A DNA stretch of 64,000 nt from a bacterium (GCA_023150945.1 JAKLJX010000017.1:1-64000), one strand, 5' to 3'; counted from the first letter of the stretch, positions 43,602 to 53,600 are shown. The notes: generated by a model from the letters alone, not told the origin. Translations and numbers: made by a program.

Positions 43602-44885
43602 ATGAGAACGATGAGGGCTTTGCATTGGGTGCTGATTTCGGGCGTTTGCCTGTTGCCGCATGTACTGCCGGCGCAAACGCCGCTGGAGATCTCCGGTGAG
43701 CTCCGTAACCGCTCGGAGTACCGCCAAAATGCGGATTTCGATTCCCAACTCGGTGACGAGCAAGTGTTCGTGCTGCAGCGCCTGCGGGTGGGCTTGCACT
43801 GGCGCTTGCCCAACAATCTGGAAGCTTTTGTGCAACTCCAGGACAGCCGGCTGTGGGGTGAGGCCGGCAGCACGACGCAGCCGCTCAGCAATGCGGATGT
43901 GTATCAGGCCTATTTCGAATTGCGCCAGCTCGCCGGCAAGCCGCTCAGTTTGCGGTTCGGCCGCCAGGAATTGAATCTGGGCAGCCGGCGACTGGTGGCG
44001 GCTCCGGAATGGGGCAATACCGGACGCGCCTTCGAAGCCGCGCGCCTGCTCTACCGGCCCAACCACTTGGCGCTCGATTTGTGGGTGGCGCAAATCCGCG
44101 ACAAAAACGCCACCCGTGTTGATGGCAATCAAGAACTCGCCGGCGCCTTTTTGACCACCGGCAAGATCAGCACGCGCCTGTTGGATCTCTACGCGCTGCT
44201 GCTGGTGGATGATCGCGATTTCCCCATCGGCAGCAGCAGCGGCAAGAGCCTGATGCTCGGCACGCTGGGCGGCCGGCTCGCGGGCACACTCTGGTCGCGC
44301 CTGGCCTATGACGCCGAGGGCGCATTTCAAACCGGCCGGCACGGCAGTCTGGACGTTGCCGCCTACGCGCTCGTGCTGCAAGGCCAGGTCAAGCTGTGGC
44401 AAACCTGGGCACCGCAAGTCGGCGCGGCGTACAAGTTCGGTTCGGGCGACAGCAATCCCAAAGACAACAAGCTCGAAACCTTTTCCGCGCTCTTTCCCGC
44501 CAGCCACGGCCAATTCGGCGCGATGGATTACGCAAGCTGGAGCAACATCGCCGACGTGGTTCTGACCGCCGAGGTCGCGCCGGCGCCGGTGTGGCGGCTG
44601 CGCGCGCAGTGGCATTATCTACGCCTCGCGCACGGCAATGATGCCTGGTATGTGGTGCGCGGTTTCAATTTCGACCAGCGCGCCGAGACCCTGTTGCCCG
44701 CGCGGCCCGGAGACAGCATCGAACTGGGCCATGAACTCGATGTGCAGGTGGACCATGATTTTCGCGAACGCGTCAGCCTCAGCCTGGGCCTCAGCCGTTT
44801 TCTGGTGGGAGATTTCGTGCGTGACGGCAATCCCGAAGCTGATGATTCAAACTTTGCCTACGTTACCATCAAAATGAAGTGGTGA
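43602..44885 (+). CDS. Alginate-export-family outer-membrane porin
   Basis: About 427 residues from ATG 43602 (AGGA about 10 bases before). Signal peptide (ALHWVLISGVCLLPHVLPAQ). The barrel reads EISGELRNRSEYRQNADFDS, QVFVLQRLRVGLHWRLPNNL, FVQLQDSRLWGEAGST, YFELRQLAGKPLSLRFGRQE LNLGSRRLVAAPEWGNTGRA FE, IRDKNATRVDGNQELAGAFL. This FGRQEL-x-x-G-D/S-x-R-L-V pattern is typical of the alginate_export (AlgE-like) family, common in FCB genomes and not limited to alginate. It is followed six bases later by a dihaem lipoprotein. Confidence 0.85.
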   Translation: MRTMRALHWVLISGVCLLPHVLPAQTPLEISGELRNRSEYRQNADFDSQLGDEQVFVLQRLRVGLHWRLPNNLEAFVQLQDSRLWGEAGSTTQPLSNADVYQAYFELRQLAGKPLSLRFGRQELNLGSRRLVAAPEWGNTGRAFEAARLLYRPNHLALDLWVAQIRDKNATRVDGNQELAGAFLTTGKISTRLLDLYALLLVDDRDFPIGSSSGKSLMLGTLGGRLAGTLWSRLAYDAEGAFQTGRHGSLDVAAYALVLQGQVKLWQTWAPQVGAAYKFGSGDSNPKDNKLETFSALFPASHGQFGAMDYASWSNIADVVLTAEVAPAPVWRLRAQWHYLRLAHGNDAWYVVRGFNFDQRAETLLPARPGDSIELGHELDVQVDHDFRERVSLSLGLSRFLVGDFVRDGNPEADDSNFAYVTIKMKW

Positions 44886-44891
44886 GCAGCC

Positions 44892-45920
44892 ATGATTGTG
44901 AGACTGATTGCTATGCTGAGCTTGTCCGCGCTGCTGGCCGGCTGTGCGCAACGCGGCACGCCCATCGCGCCCGAGCCGGAAGTGACGCTGCTGGACAATC
45001 CCACCGCCGCGCTGCCCGAGAAGATTTCGCAAACCGGATTGTACGACGACCCGCTTGCCGAAACGCCCGACCGCCGCATCATTCCCTACACCGTGCGCTA
45101 TGCCCTGTACTCGGATGACAACGACAAGAGCCGGTTTCTGTTCTTGCCGCCGGGCAGCAAGATCGACAACCACGACCCGCAGCATTGGGTTTATCCCGAA
45201 GGCACGCTTTTCTTCAAGACCTTTTACTTGACGGCGATGGGCAATCACGGCCTGCCGCTGCGCAAAATCGAGACGCGCGTGCTGCAGCGCCGCAGTACCG
45301 GCTGGCAGGTGGGCGTGTACCAGTGGAACAGCGCCGGCGAGGAGGCCTTCCTCACCGATGGCAGCGAGATTCGCTTTTCCTTCAGCCTGCCGCTGGGCAG
45401 CTATGTCTACACCATCCCCAGCCGGCTGAATTGTCTGGCCTGCCATCAGCCTCAGAAGGATTTCATCATCGGGTTCGAGGCGATTCGCTTGAGTGGTGTT
45501 GCCGCCAGCAACGGCGGGGATCAACTGCGGGTGCTGGCAGCCCGGAACATCTTCATGCAACCGCCGGCAGATTCTCCGGTGGATATCCCCGGCGCGCCGC
45601 TGGAGGCAGCAGCGATCGGCTATCTGCACGGCAACTGCGCGAATTGCCACAATCCCCATTCTCCGGTTTTCTCCACCACCGGCTTGGATTTGCGTTATGC
45701 GTATCTCAAGCAAAGCACCATCAACGTCCGGCCGGAGAAATATGCCTCCGGCGATACCGCTCTGGTGCGCATCAAGCCGGGCAGACCCGAGGCCAGCCTA
45801 TTGTTTCAATTGCTGGCGCGCACGCTGCCGGATAGCACGCAGTTCATGCCGCCGATCGGCACGAGCCGGGTGGATACGGCGGGTGTGGAGTTGATCCGAA
45901 GGTGGATTTCTTCTTTATGA
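44892..45920 (+). CDS. Dihaem c-type cytochrome lipoprotein
   Basis: 342 residues. Lipobox LLAGC (C18) after a short signal sequence. Two covalent haem motifs: CLACH (C181, C184, H185) in NCLACHQPQKDF and CANCH (C249, C252, H253) in NCANCHNPHSPVF. The region before has RYALYSDDNDKSRFLFLPPG SK and GTLFFKTFY, similar to proteins annotated as SO2930-family dihaem lipoproteins. It is probably anchored in the outer or inner membrane facing the periplasm, carrying electrons or binding a redox partner. A likely operon with the porin upstream suggests coupled uptake and oxidation of a substrate. Confidence 0.88.
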   Translation: MIVRLIAMLSLSALLAGCAQRGTPIAPEPEVTLLDNPTAALPEKISQTGLYDDPLAETPDRRIIPYTVRYALYSDDNDKSRFLFLPPGSKIDNHDPQHWVYPEGTLFFKTFYLTAMGNHGLPLRKIETRVLQRRSTGWQVGVYQWNSAGEEAFLTDGSEIRFSFSLPLGSYVYTIPSRLNCLACHQPQKDFIIGFEAIRLSGVAASNGGDQLRVLAARNIFMQPPADSPVDIPGAPLEAAAIGYLHGNCANCHNPHSPVFSTTGLDLRYAYLKQSTINVRPEKYASGDTALVRIKPGRPEASLLFQLLARTLPDSTQFMPPIGTSRVDTAGVELIRRWISSL

Positions 45921-46040
45921 AAAAACAACAACTTGATTTGGCTGGTCTCAGGCTTTTGCGGCATGCGGGCAATTGAATCTTAGGGCTCCTGCCAGCAAAG
46001 CAAGCCGACAAAGAGTGACGTCAGCGTTGTTCAAGATTCT

Positions 46041-46080
46041 AAGTCCAGAAGACGAATTCGTCTTCTGGACTTATTTTTTT
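46041..46080 (+). terminator. Strong rho-independent terminator
   Basis: Bases 46041-46072 form a perfect 32-base palindrome (AAGTCCAGAAGACGAA and its complement), immediately followed by ATTTTTTTATT. Ends the porin/cytochrome transcript. Confidence 0.85.
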
Positions 46081-46093
46081 ATTAAAATGAGCA

Positions 46094-46117
46094 GATCAAC
46101 AAAAATTTTTGTTGATC
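46094..46117. promoter_or_regulatory. 24-base perfect palindrome at the -35 region of amt (operator-like)
   Basis: GATCAACAAAAA (46094-46105) and TTTTTGTTGATC (46106-46117) form a perfect palindrome. Its right arm contains the TTGATC -35 hexamer. A dimeric regulator binding here would block or recruit RNA polymerase. A-T rich, in sharp contrast with the surrounding genome. Confidence 0.6.
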
Positions 46118-46140
46118 AATCGTGATTTTTGTCATATATT
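46112..46140 (+). promoter_or_regulatory. Promoter of the ammonium transporter gene
   Basis: TTGATC at 46112-46117, exactly 17 bp, TATATT at 46135-46140. The leader to ATG 46259 is about 110 bases and contains the inverted repeat GTTATGC/GCATAAC at 46161-46180 with a third GCATAAC at 46182-46188, a possible additional regulatory site. Confidence 0.6.
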
Positions 46141-46160
46141 CGCCGCCATTATTTAATTTA

Positions 46161-46188
46161 GTTATGCAGAATAGCATAACGGCATAAC
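46161..46188. promoter_or_regulatory. Inverted repeat in the amt leader
   Basis: GTTATGC (46161-46167), six-base spacer, GCATAAC (46174-46180), then GCATAAC again at 46182-46188. Downstream of the predicted start, so it could be an operator or RNA element; no T-run follows. Confidence 0.4.
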
Positions 46189-46258
46189 TAATTTATGTAT
46201 GATTTGGGTCGAGTGATTTCCCCAAAAAACTCCAATCCACCAAAGCGAAAGGGCGAAT

Positions 46259-47605
46259 ATGAGAAAAAAGCGCTGGCTTCTCCCGTTTGGAATTCTGTTG
46301 GCAGTGAGCGTTCTTGGGGTTTTGACTCCCGCTTCCGTTCCGGCCGAAAGCGGCGGGCCGATCGTCGCCGGCGATGTGGCTTGGATGCTGACCGCCACGG
46401 CTCTGGTTTTGCTCATGACGCCTGGGCTGTCGTTCTTCTACGGCGGCATGGTGCGCATGAAGAATGTGATTTCCACCATGCTGCAGAGCTTCATCGCGCT
46501 CGGAGTGATCAGCCTGCTGTGGGTAGTGGTGGGCTTCAGTTTGTCTTTCGGCGAGAGCATTGCAGGCCTGGTGGGCAACCCGTTTACCTATTTTATGTTT
46601 CGCGGCGTCGGCGGGGCCACACATCCGGCGCTGGCGCCGACCATCCCGCTGGTGCTGTTCGCGCTGTTTCAGCTCAAATTCGCCATCATCACGCCGGCGC
46701 TCATTACCGGCTCGTTCGCGGAGCGCGTGCGCTTTTCGAGCTATTTGCTCTTTATCTGCCTGTTCAGTTTGTTCATCTACGCGCCGCTCGCGCATTGGAC
46801 CTGGCATCCTGCGGGCTTTTTGCGGCAATGGGGTGTGTTGGATTTTGCCGGGGGCACGGTCGTGCACATGTCCGCCGGGCTGGCGGCACTGGCGGGCGCG
46901 CTGGTGTTGGGCCGGCGCCGGGATTACAGTCGTGAGCCCCATGCCCCTGCCAATATTCCCTTTGTGATCCTCGGCACCGGCATGCTGTGGTTTGGCTGGT
47001 TCGGCTTCAATGCCGGGTCCGCGCTGGCAGCCTCGGAGACCGCCACACTGGCGTTTCTCACCACCAACACGGCCTCGGCCTCAGCCATGCTGGCCTGGAT
47101 TCTGTTCGATGGTGCGCGCGGCCGTAGGCCCTCGGCGCTGGGCGCGTGCATCGGCGCAGTGGTGGGATTGGTGGCAATCACGCCGGCCGCGGGCTACGTG
47201 ACCGTGGGCGCCAGCATCTTTATCGGCACGCTGGCGAGCATCGTGAGCAATTATGCCGTGCATCTGAAATCCAAATCGACGCTGGACGACACGCTCGATG
47301 TGTTTCCCTGTCACGGTGTGGGCGGCATTGTGGGAATGGTGGCGACCGGTGTGTTCGCGCAGGGGGTGGGGCTGCTCGCAGGCAATCCGCAGGTGTTCCT
47401 GCATCACCTGCTGGCGATCGTGATCGTGAGCCTCTACAGCTTTGGTGGATCATTCCTGCTCTACAAACTCACTGACCGGCTGATTCCGCTACGCGTGCCG
47501 GCGGAGCAGGAGGAACTCGGATTGGACCTGAGCCAGCACGGCGAGGCCGTGAATGCGGAGCACAGCAGCAACGGCCGCAAGATCGTGATGGCGCAGGCGG
47601 CATAG
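46259..47605 (+). CDS. amt: Ammonium transporter
   Basis: 448 residues. N-terminal signal sequence (LPFGILLAVSVLGVLTPASV PA), then eleven membrane helices. Amt landmarks: DVAWMLTATALVLLMTPGLS FFYGGMVR, FCB-type GSFAERVRFSSYL, GGTVVHMSAGLAALAGALVL GRR with the pore histidine region, LWFGWFGFNAGSALA, and DTLDVFPCHGVGGIVGMVAT GVFA containing the twin-histidine motif. It imports ammonium. No PII (glnK) gene is beside it, which is usual in many genomes. Its A-T-rich promoter region has two palindromic sites. Confidence 0.96.
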   Translation: MRKKRWLLPFGILLAVSVLGVLTPASVPAESGGPIVAGDVAWMLTATALVLLMTPGLSFFYGGMVRMKNVISTMLQSFIALGVISLLWVVVGFSLSFGESIAGLVGNPFTYFMFRGVGGATHPALAPTIPLVLFALFQLKFAIITPALITGSFAERVRFSSYLLFICLFSLFIYAPLAHWTWHPAGFLRQWGVLDFAGGTVVHMSAGLAALAGALVLGRRRDYSREPHAPANIPFVILGTGMLWFGWFGFNAGSALAASETATLAFLTTNTASASAMLAWILFDGARGRRPSALGACIGAVVGLVAITPAAGYVTVGASIFIGTLASIVSNYAVHLKSKSTLDDTLDVFPCHGVGGIVGMVATGVFAQGVGLLAGNPQVFLHHLLAIVIVSLYSFGGSFLLYKLTDRLIPLRVPAEQEELGLDLSQHGEAVNAEHSSNGRKIVMAQAA

Positions 47606-47824
47606 TGCCGTACCCTCACCAAGAGGCCACTCCCGCCTGTCGTCATTCAGGAGCGACTTTGTGAAATATTCAGCACCGCGCCCGGTGATTCACAAGCTCT
47701 CGCCTGCATGACCGGCGATTCGCCCGCAAATGCACACGGCCGCGCCGGCCTGTTTTGCAAGGGCCAGCGCGGCCGCGGGATGAGCCAGCTTGGCTGCGTC
47801 GCAGAGGCAAGTTGACTGGTGTGC

Positions 47825-48961
47825 CTAAAGCTCCTGCAACCGCACGCGTACCGACATTTCCTGCTCGCCGCGCAGGATGTTCACGGTTACGGTCTCGCCG
47901 ATTTGATAACGCTCCAGCTCATTGCTCAGCTCGTCGATGTTGGTGACGCGCTTGCCGTTGATGCCGACGACGACGTCGCCCAGGCGGACCTCGCCCCAGC
48001 GATTCTGGGTGATGCCCCGCAAGCCGGCGCGCGCCGCCGCACCGCCCGGCTGCACCCGGCCGATAATCACGCCCTTGATGCCCCACCGCCGCGCAAATGA
48101 ATCATCGACGATGCCCACGCCCAGACCCGGCCGAATGACCTTGCCATAGCGGATCAACTGCGGCACCACGCGCTTGACGATGTTCACCGGCACGGCGAAG
48201 CCGATGCCGGCATTCGAGCCGCTGGTGCTGTAGATGGCGGTGTTGATGCCGATCAATTCCCCCAGTGAATTCAACAGCGGCCCACCCGAGTTGCCGGGAT
48301 TGATGGCGGCGTCGGTTTGAATCACCCCTTCGATCGTGCGATTGTTGCCGGATTTGATCTGGCGGCCGAGCGCACTCACCACGCCCGTCGTCAGAGTCTG
48401 ATCCAGGCCGAAGGGATTGCCGATCGCAATCACCTTCTGGCCGACGCGCAAGTCATCGGAAGTGCCGATGGCCACCGGCGACAGCTTCGCGCGCGGGGCA
48501 CTGATCTTGACCACGGCGATGTCCTTGCTCGGCTCGGTGCCGATCAGCTCGGCGTCGTAAGTCGAATTGTCGCTCAGGGTCACGCTCCAGGCATTGCCGT
48601 CCTGCACTACGTGAAAGTTGGTGACGATGTAGCCGTTGTCATCCCAGATGAAACCGCTGCCCGAGCCTTGCTGCACTTCGAAGACATCCAGCGAAAAGAA
48701 GTCGCGGCGCAGCGCTTTGTTGACGATGAACACCACCGCGGGCGAAGATCGTTGAAAGATATCGATGGTGTTGCGCTCGTCGGCCAGCAGCGTGTTGGTT
48801 TCCGTGCGCGCGGCCACCGGTGTGATCGACAGCGAATCCCGGCTGGCGGCCGGCGCCTGGCGGCCGGGCGAGGGGGAATGAAAATAGACGGTCGCAATGA
48901 CGACGCCCGCCACGATACCGATAATCAAACTCGGCAACAAAGAGGAACGATGCCGTGACAT
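47825..48961 (-). CDS. HtrA/DegQ-like serine protease with one PDZ domain
   Basis: 378 residues. N-terminal membrane anchor (LPSLIIGIVAGVVIATVYF) without clear cleavage. Trypsin-like core: GSGSGFIWDDNGYIVTNFHV V (histidine), SKDIAVVKIS (aspartate), GVIQTDAAINPGNSGGPLLN (nucleophile serine in GNSGG), then FAVPVNIVKRVVPQLI. One PDZ domain (GIKGVIIGRVQPGGAAARAG LRGITQNRWGEVRLGDVVVG INGKRV). It degrades or refolds damaged proteins in the periplasm. The single PDZ is like DegS. Confidence 0.95.
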   Translation of the reverse strand: MSRHRSSLLPSLIIGIVAGVVIATVYFHSPSPGRQAPAASRDSLSITPVAARTETNTLLADERNTIDIFQRSSPAVVFIVNKALRRDFFSLDVFEVQQGSGSGFIWDDNGYIVTNFHVVQDGNAWSVTLSDNSTYDAELIGTEPSKDIAVVKISAPRAKLSPVAIGTSDDLRVGQKVIAIGNPFGLDQTLTTGVVSALGRQIKSGNNRTIEGVIQTDAAINPGNSGGPLLNSLGELIGINTAIYSTSGSNAGIGFAVPVNIVKRVVPQLIRYGKVIRPGLGVGIVDDSFARRWGIKGVIIGRVQPGGAAARAGLRGITQNRWGEVRLGDVVVGINGKRVTNIDELSNELERYQIGETVTVNILRGEQEMSVRVRLQEL

Positions 48962-49099
48962 GACGAACAGTCCTTGTGATGATTGAAAATGATGAACGGA
49001 GAGTGAAGAATGCTACCGCGGCCGTCCGGCTGGTTGATTTGAAGGCATGTACACTTGCCGGGAGGCGGAAGCTTGCACTGCCGCCAGAGCCTGCCGCGG

Positions 49100-49372
49100 C
49101 TACTTCATGAATGCTTTGTATTTCGCAAAAGGATCCGGCGTCTCGAGGCCGCGCGTGGTCGGGCCGGCAATCTGTTGTACCGCGACGATGCGTTTTTCCT
49201 CCAGGCTGAGATGGATACGGAACTTGCGGTTGGCCACGGTCTCGACGAAGATGCCCTGATGGCCGGGGCTGAAAAACTCCACCTGCAGACAGTCGGTGTC
49301 GAGATTGAATGTCTCGGCAACCTGCGCGATCTCCTCCTCATCAAAATGGAATCCGGCTTCGGAGTAGGTCAT
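49100..49372 (-). CDS. Small conserved-looking protein, function unknown
   Basis: 90 residues with a good ribosome site (GGGAGG about 8 bases before the ATG). GFHFDEEEIAQVAETFNLDT, VEFFSPGHQGIFVETVANRK FRIHLSLEEKRIVAVQQIAG PT suggests a small alpha/beta protein. No signal peptide, no known family. It is separated from rnhB by a promoter on the other strand. Confidence 0.65.
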   Translation of the reverse strand: MTYSEAGFHFDEEEIAQVAETFNLDTDCLQVEFFSPGHQGIFVETVANRKFRIHLSLEEKRIVAVQQIAGPTTRGLETPDPFAKYKAFMK

Positions 49373-49487
49373 GTGTTTTGCCTCCCTGGCATGGCCGTGA
49401 ATCGGGCAACTTTGACCTCGATAACCTGCGCATCAGGTTCGGCAAATATTACCGATTTGCGCCTGAACCTGCAAGCCTTTTTTCTCA

Positions 49488-49516
49488 TTGCATTCCCACG
49501 CCGGCCGGATTATATT
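49488..49516 (+). promoter_or_regulatory. Promoter of rnhB
   Basis: TTGCAT at 49488-49493, exactly 17 bp, TATATT at 49511-49516 followed by GC. The leader to ATG 49556 is about 30 bases. Same hexamers and spacing as at rpmE. Confidence 0.65.
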
Positions 49517-49555
49517 GCGGCATTGCAAAATTCCCTTTGCGGTAATGAAAGTCAG

Positions 49556-50200
49556 ATGAAGGCGAGGGTGTCACCGCGCATGCGAGTTGCGTTGGATAAA
49601 CTGCATTATGAAAACCGGCTGTGGCAGCAAGGCTTGCAGCACATCGCCGGCGTGGATGAAGCGGGCCGCGGCCCGCTGGCCGGCCCGGTGGTGGCGGCCG
49701 CCATCATGTTCCCGCCCGGCGAGCGCATCGCCGGCGTCGATGACTCCAAGAAACTCACCCCGCGAGCGCGCGCCGATTTGTATCCGCTTTTGATCGAGCG
49801 ATGCACCAGTTATGCGATCAGCATCGTCAACGCCGAAGATATCGACCGTCTGAACATCTACCAGGCCACGCAGATGGCGATGCGCCAGGCCATTGCCGAG
49901 CTTGATCCCCTGCCCGAGCACGTGTTGATCGACGGCCGCCCGCTGCTCGGTTGCGATTTCCCGCAAACCGCCATCATCAAAGGCGACGGGCTGTCGTTCA
50001 CCATCGGCGCCGCTTCGATTCTCGCCAAAGTCGTGCGCGACGAGATCATGCGCTACTATCATCGCCGCTTTCCGCAATACGGTTTCGATCAGCACAAGGG
50101 CTATGGCACGGTCGCGCATCTTGCCGCGCTGAAAAAACTCGGGCCGTGCGCCATTCATCGCCGCTCATTCAAGCCGCGCCGCTCGGCCGGCAGGGAGTAA
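49556..50200 (+). CDS. rnhB: Ribonuclease HII
   Basis: About 214 residues from ATG 49556 (an ATG at 49580 is also possible). GVDEAGRGPLAGPVVAAAIM has the catalytic DEAGRG motif; later VDDSKKLTPRARADLYPLLI, LIDGRPLLG (third acidic site), KGDGLSFTIGAASILAKVVR DEIM and YGFDQHKGYGTVAHLAAL. It removes ribonucleotides from DNA and RNA-DNA hybrids. yraN follows 55 bp later, the conserved rnhB-yraN order. Confidence 0.96.
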   Translation: MKARVSPRMRVALDKLHYENRLWQQGLQHIAGVDEAGRGPLAGPVVAAAIMFPPGERIAGVDDSKKLTPRARADLYPLLIERCTSYAISIVNAEDIDRLNIYQATQMAMRQAIAELDPLPEHVLIDGRPLLGCDFPQTAIIKGDGLSFTIGAASILAKVVRDEIMRYYHRRFPQYGFDQHKGYGTVAHLAALKKLGPCAIHRRSFKPRRSAGRE

Positions 50201-50254
50201 AGCGTCCTGCGGTTTCGTTCTCCGTTTACCGCGTTTCTTTTGGGGAGGGTAACG

Positions 50255-50617
50255 ATGAGTCAAGCGAGCAACAAGCTGGGCAACTGGGGCGAGCAGCGCG
50301 CCGCGGAATATCTCGCACAGCTCGGCTACACCATCGTGACCAGCAATTTCCGCCACGGCCACGGCGAGATCGATCTCATCGCCGAGCACGACGGCATGCT
50401 GGTTTTCGTCGAGGTGAAGACGCAAAGCTCGGAGGCCATGGGCGAGGCGTTCAACTGGGTGACCCGCCGCAAGCAGCGCCAGATCGGCCGGGTGGCGCTG
50501 GCCTATCTCACGGTTCACAAAATCGAAAACCGCGACTGCCGCTTCGACGTGATCGCGGTGGCGCGCCGCGGCGAAGAGGTCGAAATCAAACACCTGCCGA
50601 ATGCGTTTTGGCTGTAA
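50255..50617 (+). CDS. yraN: YraN family protein (UPF0102), nuclease-like
   Basis: 120 residues from ATG 50255 with GGGAGG upstream. LGNWGEQRAAEYLAQLGYTI, RHGHGEIDLIAEHDGMLVFV EVKTQ is the UPF0102 block: a PD-(D/E)XK-like fold with GEIDLI-x-EVK. Function unresolved; linked in some bacteria to natural transformation, which would fit comF in the window. Confidence 0.94.
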   Translation: MSQASNKLGNWGEQRAAEYLAQLGYTIVTSNFRHGHGEIDLIAEHDGMLVFVEVKTQSSEAMGEAFNWVTRRKQRQIGRVALAYLTVHKIENRDCRFDVIAVARRGEEVEIKHLPNAFWL

Positions 50618-50683
50618 AGCGGCGAAATCCGTTTTGGATAGACCCGGTTCTGCTGATCCGATTTCCTCCAGGGAGAAACTGCC

Positions 50684-53600
50684 ATGCCTCAGCCGCCACC
50701 TGCCTCTGCTGATCCCACAAACCTGCTGCCCCGCTTGCAGCCGCAGATTCAGCAACAGCTCCACGCCGAGCTGAAAAAAGCCGGCTCCAGCTTGAAACAG
50801 CGCTCGCAGGTGGCGCTGCGCACTTTTTTCACCGGCGCGATTCTGTTACCGATTGCTGCGGCCGGCGGTGATCCCGCTGCCATTGCGCAAGCCGTGGGCG
50901 GCATTCTCGGCGGCCTGGCCACCGAGCATTTTTCTGACTGGATCAAGAAATTCGCCGGCGCGCAGAAGGCGGATGATCCTGCTCGACTCGAGCAACTCAT
51001 GCAGCAAGCCGAAGCCAGCGCAGAAATCCTCGCCGGCTTGCAGCATTTGATTGAAAAAGTCGAGGCGCTCTCCGCCGCGCAACAAGCGCTGGGGGAAGAC
51101 TTCGCCAACTGGCTTAGGCAAAACCTCTTCACCCTGCCCACGCTGCCTGCCGATTTGCCCGGCCATCAGGCTTTTCGCGACAAAGTCAAAAGCATCTACC
51201 TGTGGAGCGGTTGGCGGTTGGCCGAGCGTGACTTCGCCATTGCCAGCCAGCCTTTGGATTTTCTCTTCACCAAACCGCGGCCCGGCGCTGAGCCGGACCG
51301 GCTGCTGGTGCATTGCGTGGACACCATGCAGGGCCGCGCCGACGAAAGCCTGCTCACCAACAACATTCTCGGCACGCTGCACCTGGCCAAGAGCAGCGGC
51401 CAGGCCAACAGCGGCGTGCTGGTTACAAACTTCGGCTTCACTCCCGGCGTTTACACCAATGCCAAAACCTACGGTTGGAGCCCCTGCCGCTACGATCAAC
51501 TCGTGGCCCAGCTCATCGACTTCGAGCTTTACCGCGACCGGCTGCGGCTGGAATGGGAGAAAGACGAAGATGAAATCGCGCAATACTATGTGCCGGTGGA
51601 ATTCGAGGACAACGGCCAACGCCACGATTTGTTCGACTACATCACCAACGACTGGCTCACCCAGCCGCAGAATTTCCTTTCCCTCGTCGGCGAATACGGC
51701 GTCGGTAAAACCTCTTTTTGCCGCAAACTCGCCTTTGAGCTTGCCGGCCAGGCTCAGGGCCGTATTCCGATTCTGATCCGCCTGCACGATTATCAGCATC
51801 ATGTCGGCATCGAGGGGTTGGTGCGCGCGGTGCTGGCGAAATGCGGTGCCGCCGAGGCCTCCTTCGAGGCCTTCGACCACATGAACCGCGCCGGTTTGCT
51901 GCTGATTCTGCTCGACGGCTTCGATGAAATGATCGCGCAGGTACCGGATTTCGACGCCATCAAGCAGGCTTTCGAAGAGCTGGCCAAGCTCGCCCCGGCG
52001 CCGGAAAGCCGGGTGATTCTCACCAGCCGCGAAGAGTATTTTGAAGACGAGCATGAAATTGAAAAAGCGCTCAAGCCCAAGGCCACGCTGGTCACGCCCA
52101 TCAAACAGAAGCGCGAGCGCTGGGCACTGCTGCGGCTGGCGAACTTCTCTCCGGAACAAATGCGCACCTTCCTCGAACGCCGCCTGCCGCTCATCGCAGA
52201 CAGCGAGGCAGACAAAGAGGGCAACGCCGATTTCTATCTGGAAAAGATGGGTGAAATCGAAGACCTGCTCGACCTCGGCAAGCGCGCGGTGATGTTGGAC
52301 ATGATCGCCAAAACCCTGCCGCGCCTGCTCAAAGAAAATCGCGCGCGCGAGCAAAAGGGTCTGCCCAAGCTGGACATCGACCCCGCCGTGCTCTACCGCG
52401 ATTATCTCAACGGCGAGCTGGAACGCCAGGAGAAAAAACGCGGACGGCTGTGGCCACGGCAAAACCCGCGGACCCAGCGGCTGGAACTCCTGCGCGGCCT
52501 GGCGATGGAATGCTGGAAAAATGACGAATCCGCTTTTCCGGCGGAAAAGGTCAAAGCGCTGATCGAGAACCGGTTTTCCCGCGCCGAGGCGGTGGAGATC
52601 AACACCAAAAGCCGTGATTTTCTCACCTGCTCGTTTTTGATCCGGCCGGGTGACACCCACTACAAATTCTCTCATCGTTCGATTCAGGAATTTCTCGTCG
52701 CCGAAGAGCTGGCGCCCAAGCTGCGGGACGGCACCGCCGCCCCGCTGCCGCTCAGCAACGCGGTGGTGACTTTCCTGCACTATCTGCTGTTGCCGGAGCT
52801 GCGCCGCGATGACTTTTATCGCAAGCAAGTCGTGCAGGCGCTGCAGCAGGAGGGCCTGCCCGAGGGCATTGACCGCCGCCAGGACGGCAGCTTTGTTTCA
52901 CGGCTGCCCGGCGGCTTCGAAGTGGAAATGGTCTACGTGCCCGCTGGGCCGTTCATCTATGGCGGCCAGTACGGCGGCAAGACGCCGCAAATCGTTATTC
53001 TCGAAAAGGGCCTCTGGATCGACAAGATGCCGGTAACTGCCGCACAGTTTTTTGCCTTTGTCAAGGCTACCAACTTCGTCACTGAAGCCGAAAAGAGTGG
53101 TGGTGGCTGGACGCTTGTCGGTGGCGATTGGAAACAAGTCAAACAGGCAACCTGGCGCAATCCGTTTGCACTCAAAAATCAAACCGAAAAGAACCTTGAC
53201 CACCCGGTCGTGCAGGTAAGTTGGAATGACGCCCAAGCCTTTTGCAAATGGGCCGGCAAAGTTTTGCCCACCGAGCAGCAGTGGGAAAAAGCCAGCCGCG
53301 GCATTGACGGCCGGCGTTGGCCCTGGGGCTACACATGGAACCGCAACAACTGCAACAGTGCGAGCTATTGGGCGGAAAGGGATCTTTGGGACTATGAGAA
53401 AGATTGGAAGCCCTGGTGGGAAAATGAATACCCGAAAAAATTCACCGGCCGCGTAATGACCATGAAAGTCGGGCAGTTTGCTGACGTAAATTCTCCCTAT
53501 GGATGTTGCGATAGTGCGGGTAATGTATGGGAATGGTGTACGGACTACTACGATGATACGAAGAAGACGCGCGTGCTGCGGGGCGGCGCGTGGGACTATC

